A stretch of DNA of 64,000 bases, from positions 372,001-436,000 of the forward strand of contig NZ_JAGTUU010000002.1 of NCBI RefSeq assembly GCF_018224955.1, in the 5' to 3' direction. Positions within the stretch are counted from its first letter, which is position 1. Each line of letters starts with the position of its first letter. Made by a program: the position numbers and the translations under genes. This DNA is from Thetidibacter halocola (GTDB taxonomy: Bacteria; Pseudomonadota; Alphaproteobacteria; Rhodobacterales; Rhodobacteraceae). Shown here piece after piece: positions 32,913 to 43,971 of this stretch. Below the pieces are notes generated by a model. That model was not told the DNA's origin, searched no databases, and saw only the letters and a list, made by a program, of their open reading frames with translations.

Positions 32913-34508
32913 ATGACGCCCGCAGAGGCAAGACCGGCCGACCTGTTCATCATAGGCGGCGGCATCAACGGATGCGGAATCGCGCGGGATGCCGCGGGCC
33001 GTGGTCTGTCGGTGACGCTGGCCGAGATGAACGACCTCGCTTCGGCGACGTCCTCGGCCTCGACTAAGCTGTTTCACGGCGGGTTGCGTTATCTCGAGTA
33101 TTTCGAGTTCCGCCTGGTGCGCGAGGCGCTGGTCGAACGCGAAGTCCTGCTGCGCGCCATGCCGCATATCAGCTGGCCGATGCGCTTTGTCCTGCCTTAC
33201 CATCCCGACATGCGGTTCGAGTCGGACACGCCGACCTCGCGCCTGCTGTCCCTGTTCATGCCCTGGATGAAGGGCCGCCGACCGGCCTGGCTGATCCGCC
33301 TTGGCCTGTTCCTGTATGACCACCTCGGCGGTCGCAAGATCCTGCCCGGAACGACCACCGTCTCGCTTGATGGCACACCCGAGGGCGCGCCGCTGCAAGA
33401 GCGGTTTCACAAGGCCTACGAGTATTCCGATTGCTGGGTCGAGGATTCGCGGCTGGTAATCCTGAACGCCCGCGACGCGGAGGCGCATGGCGCCCGCATC
33501 CTGACCCGGACCCGCGTCGTCACCGCCGAACGCGAAGGCGACCTGTGGCGGATCGAGACCGAGGATTCGGAAACCGGCGATCGGCACACGCACCGCGCGC
33601 GGATGCTGCTGAACGCGGGCGGGCCGTGGGTGGGCGAGATCATCCGCGGCACCGTGCGCTCGAACAGCCGAGAGGGTGTTCGGCTGGTGCGTGGCAGCCA
33701 TATCGTCACGCGCAAGCTGTATGACCACGACAAGTGCTATTTCTTCCAGGGAGCCGATGGGCGGATCATCTTCGCCATTCCCTACGAGAACGACTTTACC
33801 CTGATCGGTACCACCGACGCCGACCATCCCGATCCCTCGCAGCGGCCGGAATGCACGCCCGAAGAGCGGCGCTACCTGATCGCCTTTGCGAACCAGTACT
33901 TCAGGCAGCGCCTGACCGAGGATGACGTCGTCTGGACCTATTCGGGCGTGCGTCCGCTTTATGACGACGGCGCCAGCAGCGCGACGGCGGCGACGCGGGA
34001 CTATACTCTCAAGGTCGACACGGTGGGCGGCGCGCCGCTGCTGAACGTGTTCGGCGGCAAGATCACAACATATCGGCGGCTGGCCGAAAGCGCGATGGAC
34101 CTGGTGGCGCAGAACCTGTCGGGCGTCGGCAAAGGCTGGACGGCGGGTGTGCCGTTGCCGGGCGGGGATTTCCCCGTGACGGGGTTCGATGCGCAGGTAT
34201 CGTCGCTGATGGGTCGTCATGCCTTCCTCACCGAGGCCTGGGCGCGGCGCTTGGTGCGCGCCTATGGCACCGAGGCCGCGCTGATCCTGGGCGACGCCGC
34301 GCAGGCCGCCGATCTCGGCCTCGATTTCGGCGCGACCCTGACCGAGGCAGAGGTCGTCTGGCTGATGGACAAGGAATACGCGCGCACCGCCGAGGACGTG
34401 GTGTGGCGCCGGAACAAGCTGGGGTTGCGGTTGAACGCGGCCAGGATCGCGGCGCTGGACGCCTGGATGGCGGAACGTCGCCGCGTGGCCGCCAAGGCCG
34501 CGGAATAG
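32913..34508 (+). CDS. glpD: Glycerol-3-phosphate dehydrogenase
   Basis: 531 residues. FAD-binding start LFIIGGGINGCGIARDAAGRGLSVTLAE, then ATSSASTKLFHGGLRYLE, GSHIVTRKLY and FAIPYENDFTLIGTTDADH, the GlpD signatures. Converts glycerol 3-phosphate to dihydroxyacetone phosphate, feeding electrons to quinone at the inner membrane. GGAGGAG lies about 8 nt before the ATG at 32913; an earlier in-frame ATG at 32850 is not preferred. First gene of the glycerol operon, preceded by paired CGAA operator-like sites. Confidence 0.95.
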   Translation: MTPAEARPADLFIIGGGINGCGIARDAAGRGLSVTLAEMNDLASATSSASTKLFHGGLRYLEYFEFRLVREALVEREVLLRAMPHISWPMRFVLPYHPDMRFESDTPTSRLLSLFMPWMKGRRPAWLIRLGLFLYDHLGGRKILPGTTTVSLDGTPEGAPLQERFHKAYEYSDCWVEDSRLVILNARDAEAHGARILTRTRVVTAEREGDLWRIETEDSETGDRHTHRARMLLNAGGPWVGEIIRGTVRSNSREGVRLVRGSHIVTRKLYDHDKCYFFQGADGRIIFAIPYENDFTLIGTTDADHPDPSQRPECTPEERRYLIAFANQYFRQRLTEDDVVWTYSGVRPLYDDGASSATAATRDYTLKVDTVGGAPLLNVFGGKITTYRRLAESAMDLVAQNLSGVGKGWTAGVPLPGGDFPVTGFDAQVSSLMGRHAFLTEAWARRLVRAYGTEAALILGDAAQAADLGLDFGATLTEAEVVWLMDKEYARTAEDVVWRRNKLGLRLNAARIAALDAWMAERRRVAAKAAE

Positions 34509-34520
34509 GGAGGAACGGGG

Positions 34521-35609
34521 ATGGCGCTGGAACTGAAAGGCGTATCCAAGACGGTCGAGGGGGCGGAGCATATCCACCCCACGGACCTGCTGCTGGAGGC
34601 GGGCACGATGAACGTGCTGCTGGGTCCGACATCCTCTGGCAAGACTTCTCTCATGCGGCTGATGGCGGGGCTGGACGCGCCCGCTACCGGAAAGATCCTG
34701 TGGAACGGGCAGGATGTGACCGGGATGCGGGTGCAGGACCGCAAGGTGGCAATGGTCTACCAGCAGTTCATCAACTACCCGTCGATGACCGTCTACGACA
34801 ACATCGCTTCGCCGATGAAGCTGATGGGCGCGGACAAGGCCGAGATCGACCGCCGCGTGCGCGAGACCGCCGAGATGATGAAGCTCACTCCGATGCTCAA
34901 GCGCAAGCCGCTGGAGCTGTCGGGCGGCCAGCAGCAGCGCTGCGCGCTGGCGCGCGCGCTGGTCAAGAACGCCGGGCTTGTCCTGCTGGACGAGCCGCTG
35001 GCCAACCTCGACTACAAGCTGCGCGAGGAAATGCGCGTCGAGATCCCCAAGATTTTCGAGGCGTCGGGCAGCATCTTTGTCTACGCCACGACGGAACCAG
35101 AAGAGGCGCTGCTGCTGGGCGGCAATACCGCGACCCTGTGGGAGGGGCGCATCACCCAGTTCGGCCTGACGCCCGACGTCTATCGCCGCCCCGTGGATGC
35201 GACGACGGCGCGCGTTTTCAGCGACCCGCCGATGAACTTCCTCCAGATCTCCAAGACCGGCGGCAAGCTGATGTTCGGCAAGGGCCAGTCTGCCCCCGCC
35301 ACCGGCGCGCTGGCCCGTCTGGCCGACGGCCGCTACACCGCCGGGTTCCGCCCGAACCACCTCGAGATCGGCAAGCATTCCGCCGACGCGGTCGAGTTCA
35401 ACGCGACGCTGTCCGTGACCGAGCTGACCGGCTCTGAAACCTTCGTCCATCTCGACCACCACGGCGAACGCTGGGTCGGGCTGATCCACGGGGTGCACGA
35501 GCTGGCCCTCGGCAAGAGCCTGAAGGTCTACCTGGACCCGCGCCATGTCTACATCTTCGGCGAGGACGGGCGGCTGGTCGCCCCCGCCGCCTACGCCATG
35601 GCTGCCTGA
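34521..35609 (+). CDS. glpS: Glycerol ABC transporter ATPase GlpS
   Basis: 362 residues. Walker A GPTSSGKTS, Q-loop MVYQQFINY, intact signature LSGGQ (133-137), Walker B LVLLDEPLANLD. The H-loop is VYATTEPEEAL: T191 replaces the usual His. After the nucleotide domain comes a TOBE-type regulatory domain as in sugar transporters. One of two unlike ATPases of the rhizobial-type glycerol importer; the partner gene begins 10 bp downstream. Placed by order glpD-S-T-P-Q-U-V. Note the missing switch His complements the defect in GlpT. Confidence 0.9.
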   Translation: MALELKGVSKTVEGAEHIHPTDLLLEAGTMNVLLGPTSSGKTSLMRLMAGLDAPATGKILWNGQDVTGMRVQDRKVAMVYQQFINYPSMTVYDNIASPMKLMGADKAEIDRRVRETAEMMKLTPMLKRKPLELSGGQQQRCALARALVKNAGLVLLDEPLANLDYKLREEMRVEIPKIFEASGSIFVYATTEPEEALLLGGNTATLWEGRITQFGLTPDVYRRPVDATTARVFSDPPMNFLQISKTGGKLMFGKGQSAPATGALARLADGRYTAGFRPNHLEIGKHSADAVEFNATLSVTELTGSETFVHLDHHGERWVGLIHGVHELALGKSLKVYLDPRHVYIFGEDGRLVAPAAYAMAA

Positions 35610-35619
35610 GGAGAACGCG

Positions 35620-36695
35620 ATGGCCAAGATCACGCTGGACAACCTCGCGCATTCCTACATGCCGAACCCGGCATCCGAGGATGATTACGCGCTCAAGGAA
35701 CTCAACCATGTCTGGGAGGACGGCGCCGCCTATGCCCTGCTGGGCGCGTCGGGCTGTGGCAAGTCCACCCTCCTCAACATCATCTCGGGCCTGCTGACCC
35801 CGTCTCAGGGCCGCATCCTGTTCAACGACACGGACGTGACGCGCTCGCCCACGGCAGAGCGCAACATCGCGCAGGTGTTCCAGTTTCCGGTGGTCTACGA
35901 CACGATGACCGTGCGCGACAACCTGGCCTTCCCGCTGCGCAATCGCGGTCGCGCGGAATCCGAGGTTGCCGAGCGCGTGCAGGAAATCGCCCGCATGATT
36001 GGCATGGAGCACATGCTGAACCGCAAGGCGCGCGGCCTTGGCGCCGACGAAAAGCAGAAGATCTCGCTGGGGCGCGGCATGGTGCGGCGCGACGTGAACG
36101 CCCTGCTGTTCGACGAACCGCTGACCGTGATCGACCCGCATATGAAATGGGAGCTGCGCACCCAGCTCAAGCGGCTGCACAACGAGTTCGGCCACACGAT
36201 GATCTACGTCACCCACGACCAGACAGAGGCGCTGACCTTTGCCGACAGGGTGGTGGTGATGCATGACGGGCGCGTGGTGCAGATCGGCACGCCCGAGGAA
36301 CTGTTCGAGCGGCCCGAGCACACGTTTGTCGGCTATTTCATCGGCTCGCCGGGGATGAACGTCATCCCGGCGAAGGTCGATGGCAACCGCGCCTATATCG
36401 AGGGCACGGAATTGCCGCTGGCGCGTGGCTATGGAGCGCTGAAGGGCAAGGTCGCCATCGGCGTTCGGCCCGAATACGCGCGGCTATCGTCGTCCGAGGG
36501 ACTGCCCGTCCGCGTCCGCCGGGTCGAGGACGTGGGCCGGCACAAGATCATCCGCGCGGAATTCTTCGGCCACGAGATCGCGATCATCGCCGGCGAGGAT
36601 GACCGCATCGGCGCCGACATGACCCGCGTCACCTTCGACCCCGCGCATGTGAACGTCTACGCGAACGATTGGCTTGTGGCAGGGGAGGCCGCGTG

Positions 36696-36696
<1 letters not shown>
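35620..36696 (+). CDS. glpT: Glycerol ABC transporter ATPase GlpT
   Basis: 358 residues. Walker A LGASGCGKST, Q-loop AQVFQFPVV, Walker B ALLFDEPLTVID and H-loop VTHDQ (H199) are intact, but the signature reads LGADE (140-144) in place of LSGGQ. GAGGAG precedes the ATG at 35620; stop and glpP start share one base (TGATG). Forms a presumed heterodimer with GlpS. This rhizobial GlpT is an ABC ATPase and is unrelated to the E. coli antiporter of the same name. Confidence 0.9.
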
Positions 36697-37565
<869 letters not shown>

Positions 37566-37568
37566 GCC

Positions 37569-38420
37569 ATGGCCGACGCGACGATCAGCCAGACCCCGAC
37601 CCGCGCCCGCACCCTGCCAAGGGTCAATACCAGTGCGGTGGTGATGGGCCTTTACCTCTTGTTCCTGCTGCTGCCGATCTACTGGCTGCTGAACATGAGC
37701 CTGAAGACCAACACCGAGATCCTGAACAGCTTCACCCTGTTTCCGCGCGACCTGACGCTGGACAATTACCGGACGATCCTGACCGATCCGGCGTGGTACA
37801 TGGGCTATGTGAACTCGCTCATCTACGTGGTGATGAACACGGTCATCAGCCTCGCCGTGGCGCTGCCGGCGGCCTATGCGTTCAGCCGCTATCACTTCAT
37901 GGGCGACAAGCACCTGTTCTTCTGGTTGCTGACCAACCGCATGGCGCCGCCTGCCGTCTTCGCGCTGCCGTTCTTCCAGCTGTATTCCTCGGTGGGCCTG
38001 TTCGACACGCATATCGCCGTGGCGCTGGCGCATTGCCTGTTCAACGTGCCGCTGGCAGTCTGGATCCTCGAAGGGTTCATGCGCGGCGTCCCGAAGGAGA
38101 TCGACGAGACCGCCTATATCGACGGCTACAGCTTCGGCGCGTTCTTCGTGAAGATCTTCATGCCGCTGATCGCGTCGGGCATCGGGGTCGCCGCGTTCTT
38201 CTGCTTCATGTTCTCATGGGTGGAACTGCTGCTGAGCCGGACGCTGACCACCGTCGACGCCAAGCCCATCGCCGCCATCATGACCCGGACACAAGGCGCA
38301 TCCGGCATCGACTGGGGCGTGCTGGCGGCGGCGGGCGTGCTGACCATCGTGCCCGGCGCGCTCGTGATCTGGTTCGTCCGCAACTACATCGCTAAGGGCT
38401 TTGCCCTGGGGAGGGTGTAA
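37569..38420 (+). CDS. glpQ: Glycerol ABC transporter permease GlpQ
   Basis: 283 residues, six hydrophobic helices. EAA loop: DETAYIDGYSFGAFFVKIFMP. Second permease of the glycerol importer, 3 bp after glpP. Followed by a 231-bp gap holding large inverted repeats before glpU. Not the glycerophosphodiester phosphodiesterase that carries this name in other bacteria. Confidence 0.92.
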   Translation: MADATISQTPTRARTLPRVNTSAVVMGLYLLFLLLPIYWLLNMSLKTNTEILNSFTLFPRDLTLDNYRTILTDPAWYMGYVNSLIYVVMNTVISLAVALPAAYAFSRYHFMGDKHLFFWLLTNRMAPPAVFALPFFQLYSSVGLFDTHIAVALAHCLFNVPLAVWILEGFMRGVPKEIDETAYIDGYSFGAFFVKIFMPLIASGIGVAAFFCFMFSWVELLLSRTLTTVDAKPIAAIMTRTQGASGIDWGVLAAAGVLTIVPGALVIWFVRNYIAKGFALGRV

Positions 38421-38450
38421 TGCGGGCCCTTGCGGGAAGAATGAAGGGCC

Positions 38451-38570
38451 GCGCCCGACCCTGGGAGGGCGCAGGCAACATCCGGAACGGGCAAGACATC
38501 GTCGCGCTGCCTGTCGGCCCTTCGGCGCAGGACGGACACAATGCGCCCTCCCGGGGGGAGGGTCGGGCGC
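38451..38570 (+). repeat. Long imperfect inverted repeat between glpQ and glpU
   Basis: Left arm 38451-38473 pairs with right arm 38542-38570: 11 bp (GGGAGGGCGCA / TGCGCCCTCCC) plus 12 bp (GCGCCCGACCCT / AGGGTCGGGCGC) perfectly complementary, broken by one 6-nt G bulge. Each arm is also self-complementary (GCGCCC...GGGCGC in the left arm), like a REP/BIME pair. It fills the only sizeable gap in the transporter genes; a role in mRNA stability or processing is inferred. Confidence 0.7.
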
Positions 38571-38651
38571 TGCCCGGCCTGCGGCCAGGCGACCACGGCA
38601 CGAACGGAGCACCGGTTTCCGGCCGGCTTTTGCAAGAGGGGAGCATCTGAC

Positions 38652-38927
38652 ATGGAATGGATGGCATGGACCTGGCCGACCGCGATCTTCTTCATGGTCA
38701 TCGCCTCGCTGCTGATCACCTTCACGATCCTCGCGATCAAGTTTCCCGAAACCCCGCGGGTGGGCATCCTGCGGATCGAGACCACGCGCGGCGACCGGCT
38801 GTTCATCACGCTTCTGGGAAGCGCCTTCATCAACCTCGCCTGGCTGGGCCTTGTCGGTCCCGACACCCAGCCCTGGGCGATGGCGGTCTGCCTCGTCTGG
38901 GCCGCAGCGGTATTCCGCTGGGTCTAG
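38652..38927 (+). CDS. glpU: Small membrane protein GlpU
   Basis: 91 residues with two to three hydrophobic helices (about 8-30, 50-68, 72-90) and a central charged loop (RIETTRGDRLF). It corresponds in size and position to GlpU, the small membrane protein of unknown function between glpQ and glpV in rhizobial glycerol operons (DUF2160 in my recollection). GGGGAG precedes the ATG at 38652. Flanked by the two repeat-rich gaps. Role in transport unproved. Confidence 0.82.
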   Translation: MEWMAWTWPTAIFFMVIASLLITFTILAIKFPETPRVGILRIETTRGDRLFITLLGSAFINLAWLGLVGPDTQPWAMAVCLVWAAAVFRWV

Positions 38928-38939
38928 ACGGGCCAAAAC

Positions 38940-38987
38940 GGCGGCGCCCCCTCCCAACGGCCTGAGAAACCGGAAGGGGGCGCCGCC
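38940..38987 (+). other. Stable stem-loop between glpU and glpV
   Basis: GGCGGCGCCCCCT (38940-38952) is perfectly complementary to 38975-38987, 22-nt loop. No T-run follows, and glpV starts 34 nt later. Likely a processing or stability hairpin raising glpV mRNA over the membrane-subunit genes. Confidence 0.65.
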
Positions 38988-39021
38988 CATCGAAAACCAA
39001 GTTCGACAACGGGAGGACCTA

Positions 39022-40743
39022 ATGAACTTGACCCTGAAATCAACAACCAGCCTTGCGCTGGCGCTCAGCTTGCTGGGCGGATCGGCATTCGCCGACATGG
39101 ACGCCGCACGCGCGTTCCTGGATGCCGAGATCGGAGACCTGTCGACGCTGTCCCGCGCCGACCAGGAAGCCGAGATGCAGTTCTTCGTCGACGCGGCCGC
39201 GCCCTTTGCGGGCATGGAAATCAAGGTCGTGTCGGAAACGATCACCACGCACGAATACGAAAGCCAGGTGCTGGCCCCGGCCTTCACCGCGATCACCGGC
39301 ATCAAGGTCACGCATGACCTGATCGGCGAAGGCGACGTGGTGGAAAAGCTCCAGACGCAGATGCAGTCGGGTGAGAACATCTACGACGGCTACATCAACG
39401 ACTCGGACCTGATCGGCACCCACTGGCGCTATCAGCAGGTCCGCAACCTGACCGACTGGATCGCCGGCGAAGGCGCCGACGTCACCCTGCCGACGCTGGA
39501 CATGGACGATTTCATCGGCCTCAGCTTTACCACCGGGCCGGATGGCAAGGTCTACCAGCTGCCGACCCAGCAGTTCGCGAACCTGTACTGGTTCCGCTAC
39601 GACTGGTTCAACGACGAGAAGAACAAGGCCGACTTCAAGGCCGCCTATGGCTATGACCTGGGCGTTCCGGTGAACTGGTCGGCCTACGAGGACATCGCCG
39701 AGTTCTTTACCGGGCGCAACCTGTCGCACCTGGGCGTGACCGGCGAAGTCTTCGGCAACATGGACTACGGCAAGAAGGACCCGAGCCTTGGCTGGCGCTA
39801 CACCGACGCGTGGATGTCGATGGCCGGCATGGGCGACGTGGGTGAACCCAACGGCCTGCCGGTCGACGAATGGGGCATCCGCGTGAACGAGAACAGCCAG
39901 CCCGTCGGTTCCTGCGTGGCCCGTGGCGGCGCGACCAACGCCCCGGCGGCGGTCTATGCCGTGACCAAGGCGATCGAATGGCTGCAGAAGTACACGCCCC
40001 CCGCTGCCGCTGGCATGACCTTCTCCGAGGCAGGCCCGATCCCGGCGCAGGGCAACATCGCCCAGCAGATGTTCTGGTACACCGCCTTCACCGCTGACAC
40101 GGTCAAGCCCGGCCTGCCCGTGATGAACGAGGACGGCACGCCCAAGTGGCGCATGGCCCCCTCGCCGCATGGCGTCTACTGGAAGGAAGGCCAGAAGGTC
40201 GGCTATCAGGACGCTGGCTCCTGGACGCTGATGCAGTCGACCCCGGTGGACCGCGCCAAGGCCGCATGGCTCTACGCGCAGTTCGTCACCTCCAAGACCG
40301 TGGACGTGAAGAAATCCCATGTGGGCCTGACCTTCATCCGCGAGTCGACCGTGCAGCACGACAGCTTCACCGAGCGCGCCGACAAGCTGGGCGGCCTGGT
40401 GGAATTCTACCGCTCGCCGGCCCGCGTGGCATGGTCGCCGACAGGCACCAACGTGCCCGACTACCCGAAGCTGGCACAGCTGTGGTGGCAGAACATCGGT
40501 GACGCCATGTCCGGTGCCAAGACCCCGCAAGAGGCCCTCGACGCCCTTTGCGCGGACCAGGAGCGCGTGCTGGAACGCCTCGAGCGTGCCGGCGTGCAGG
40601 GCGACATCGGCCCCAAGCTGAACGAGGAGCGGGACGCGCAGTACTGGTTCGACCAGCCCGGCGCCCCCTATCCCAAGCTGGAAAACGAGGACGAGACTCC
40701 GATTACCGTCAGCTATGACGAGCTGATCAAGTCCTGGCAGTAA
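39022..40743 (+). CDS. glpV: Glycerol ABC transporter substrate-binding protein GlpV
   Basis: 573 residues, longer than usual sugar-binding proteins. Signal peptide of about 24 residues (MNLTLKSTTSLALALSLLGG to AFA). A type-2 binding-protein fold follows, with QQFANLYWFRYDWF and WLYAQFVTSKTV segments. GGGAGGA precedes the ATG. It ends the transporter genes before a terminator-like hairpin, and the strong hairpin upstream may increase its level. Assigned by order and size to GlpV, the glycerol-binding subunit. Confidence 0.9.
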   Translation: MNLTLKSTTSLALALSLLGGSAFADMDAARAFLDAEIGDLSTLSRADQEAEMQFFVDAAAPFAGMEIKVVSETITTHEYESQVLAPAFTAITGIKVTHDLIGEGDVVEKLQTQMQSGENIYDGYINDSDLIGTHWRYQQVRNLTDWIAGEGADVTLPTLDMDDFIGLSFTTGPDGKVYQLPTQQFANLYWFRYDWFNDEKNKADFKAAYGYDLGVPVNWSAYEDIAEFFTGRNLSHLGVTGEVFGNMDYGKKDPSLGWRYTDAWMSMAGMGDVGEPNGLPVDEWGIRVNENSQPVGSCVARGGATNAPAAVYAVTKAIEWLQKYTPPAAAGMTFSEAGPIPAQGNIAQQMFWYTAFTADTVKPGLPVMNEDGTPKWRMAPSPHGVYWKEGQKVGYQDAGSWTLMQSTPVDRAKAAWLYAQFVTSKTVDVKKSHVGLTFIRESTVQHDSFTERADKLGGLVEFYRSPARVAWSPTGTNVPDYPKLAQLWWQNIGDAMSGAKTPQEALDALCADQERVLERLERAGVQGDIGPKLNEERDAQYWFDQPGAPYPKLENEDETPITVSYDELIKSWQ

Positions 40744-40755
40744 GCCTTCCTCCCT

Positions 40756-40786
40756 GGCCGGGGCCCTTCGGGGCCTCGGCTTTTTG
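40756..40786 (+). terminator. Intrinsic terminator after glpV
   Basis: Stem of GGCCGGGGCC against GGGGCCTCGGC closing a short TTC loop, followed by TTTTT (40781-40785). glpK starts 57 bp later, so termination is probably partial or glpK has its own promoter. Confidence 0.7.
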
Positions 40787-40842
40787 CTGTAGAAGACCCA
40801 TGCCGGGCGCACACCGGCTTTGCACGACAGGTGAGGCAGGCC

Positions 40843-42332
<1,490 letters not shown>

Positions 42333-42336
<4 letters not shown>

Positions 42337-43484
42337 GCGCGCTGGTCGTCCCGGCGCGCAGCGTCGCCGCGCCGGGCAGCCGAGCGGTCCTGTTCGATGT
42401 GCTCGGGGCGATGCCGGGCGGGGTTCTGCTGGTGCACAGCCTCTCGGCCGCCTGGGCGGACGAGGCGGGTCGACAGATCGAATCCACGGGCCGCGCGCTG
42501 CACCGCCTGCCTGCACGCGGCGAGCCGACGCTGCCCAAGCTGGAGTCCGCTTTGGACGACCTGCGCGGACTCCAGATCGGCGTGGTTGTCGCCATTGGCG
42601 GCGGATCGGCCATCGATCTCGCCAAGGCGCTGGCCGCGCTGCTGCCTGCCCCGCGCCCGCCGCTCGACCACCTGGAGGTGGTGGGGCGCGGCCTGCCACT
42701 CGACGTGTCGCCACTGCCGATGATCGCCCTGCCGACCACTGCCGGAACCGGGGCCGAGGCGACGAAGAACGCGGTGATCGACGTGCCCGACCATGGCCGC
42801 AAGGTCAGCCTGCGCGAAGTACGCATGGTGCCGCGCGTGGCGATCCTCGATGCCGAATTGACCTTGGGCCTGCCTTGGCCGGTCACGCTGATGACCGGCA
42901 TGGATGCGATCACCCAACTGATCGAGCCCTTTGTCTGCACCCGTGCGACGCCTCAGACAGACTTTATCTGCCGCGCTGCGATCGGGCCGGCCATGCGCGC
43001 GCTGCTGGCGCTGTCGCGCGGCGACAGCCTGGCCGCGCGGCATACGATGATCCTTGCCGCGCATCTGGGCGGGATCGCCCTGGCCAATGCCGGGCTGGGT
43101 GCGGTGCACGGATTGGCCGGTGTCATCGGCGGTCGGACAGGCGCCCCCCATGGCGCCATCTGCGCCCGGCTTCTGCCCGAGATCCTCGAGGTCAATCGTC
43201 TTGCCTGTCAATCGGCGGGGCTGGACACCGGGCGTTTCGACGAGATCGACGGGATGGTCGCAGACGCCTTTGGGGCACCTGCCGCCAAGGCGAGCGACCT
43301 CTTGCGCGGCTTCCTGCGTGATCAGGATCTTCCTTCGCTGCTGGGCCGTGCCGCGACCCCGCCAGACCCGAACCTCCTTGCGCAGGAGGCCGAAGTGTCG
43401 TCCTCGATGAAGGCCAATCCGGTCGCCCTGCCTCGCGCGGTTCTGGCGCAGGCGGTGCGCGCCGCAGATCCGGCCTTCGGCTGA
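42333..43484 (+). CDS. Iron-containing alcohol dehydrogenase family protein
   Basis: 383 residues from a TTG overlapping the glpK stop by 4 bp. NAD-binding [30 protein letters not shown] and a metal site: D191 in GMDAITQ, then Q195 where most relatives have His, with H259 and H273 intact and 14 residues apart. So three of four usual metal ligands are present. Relatives include maleylacetate reductases and various alcohol dehydrogenases. In a glycerol operon it may reduce or oxidise a C3 metabolite (inference). Confidence 0.82.
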
Positions 43485-43489
43485 GCGGC

Positions 43490-43825
43490 TCAGGCCGCGA
43501 ACCGCTGCGGAAAATCGCGTTCGAACACGCCGCGCGCTGCGGCAAAGGTTTCGCGGAGCGCGTCGGCGGTGACCAGGTCCGGATTGCCCGACATCGCGGC
43601 CTTTTCGCCGTCGCGGCACAGTCCGGCCAGCGCCGAAAAGCCAAGGTTCAGCGACGCGCCCTTGAGGAAGTGCATCTGTTCGGCGACAATCTCTCGGTTG
43701 CCGGCATTCTCGGCCAGCAGATCGATGGCGCCGTCGACCTCCGTCAGGAAAAGGTCCACGATCTCGCCGAAATCCTCGGCACCGATTTCTTCCCGCAATT
43801 CGGCCACGCGCGCCCAGTCGATCAT
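43490..43825 (-). CDS. Histidine phosphotransfer (Hpt) domain protein
   Basis: 111 residues, all helical, with the Hpt motif MHFLKGAS: phospho-acceptor H52. AGGAGAT lies close to the ATG at 43825. Stand-alone Hpt proteins relay phosphate between hybrid kinases and response regulators. Divergent from the receiver-PP2C gene, its probable partner; the hybrid kinase at 1835-4333 also lacks its own Hpt. Convergent with the dehydrogenase gene, 5 bp apart. Confidence 0.87.
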   Translation of the reverse strand: MIDWARVAELREEIGAEDFGEIVDLFLTEVDGAIDLLAENAGNREIVAEQMHFLKGASLNLGFSALAGLCRDGEKAAMSGNPDLVTADALRETFAAARGVFERDFPQRFAA

Positions 43826-43971
43826 GCTCTAATCTCCTTTGAGGCCAGACTAGACCGCAAGGGTGAACGCAATCTTTGCACCAGACGGACGAAAGCCTGC
43901 AATTTTAGAGTTAAGGGAATGGCAACCAGCCGGATCGTATCGCATCAGGACGCCTCAGGAACAGGACGCCC

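Noticed and set aside
32781-35642. 953-residue antisense open frame across glpD and glpS
   Set aside because: Shadow of two strong genes; its composition is typical of the antisense frame and it has no motif.
40756-40786. Full operon stop between glpV and glpK
   Set aside because: The hairpin and T-run are good, but glpK follows in the same direction within 57 bp, so read-through or a local promoter is more likely than separate regulation.
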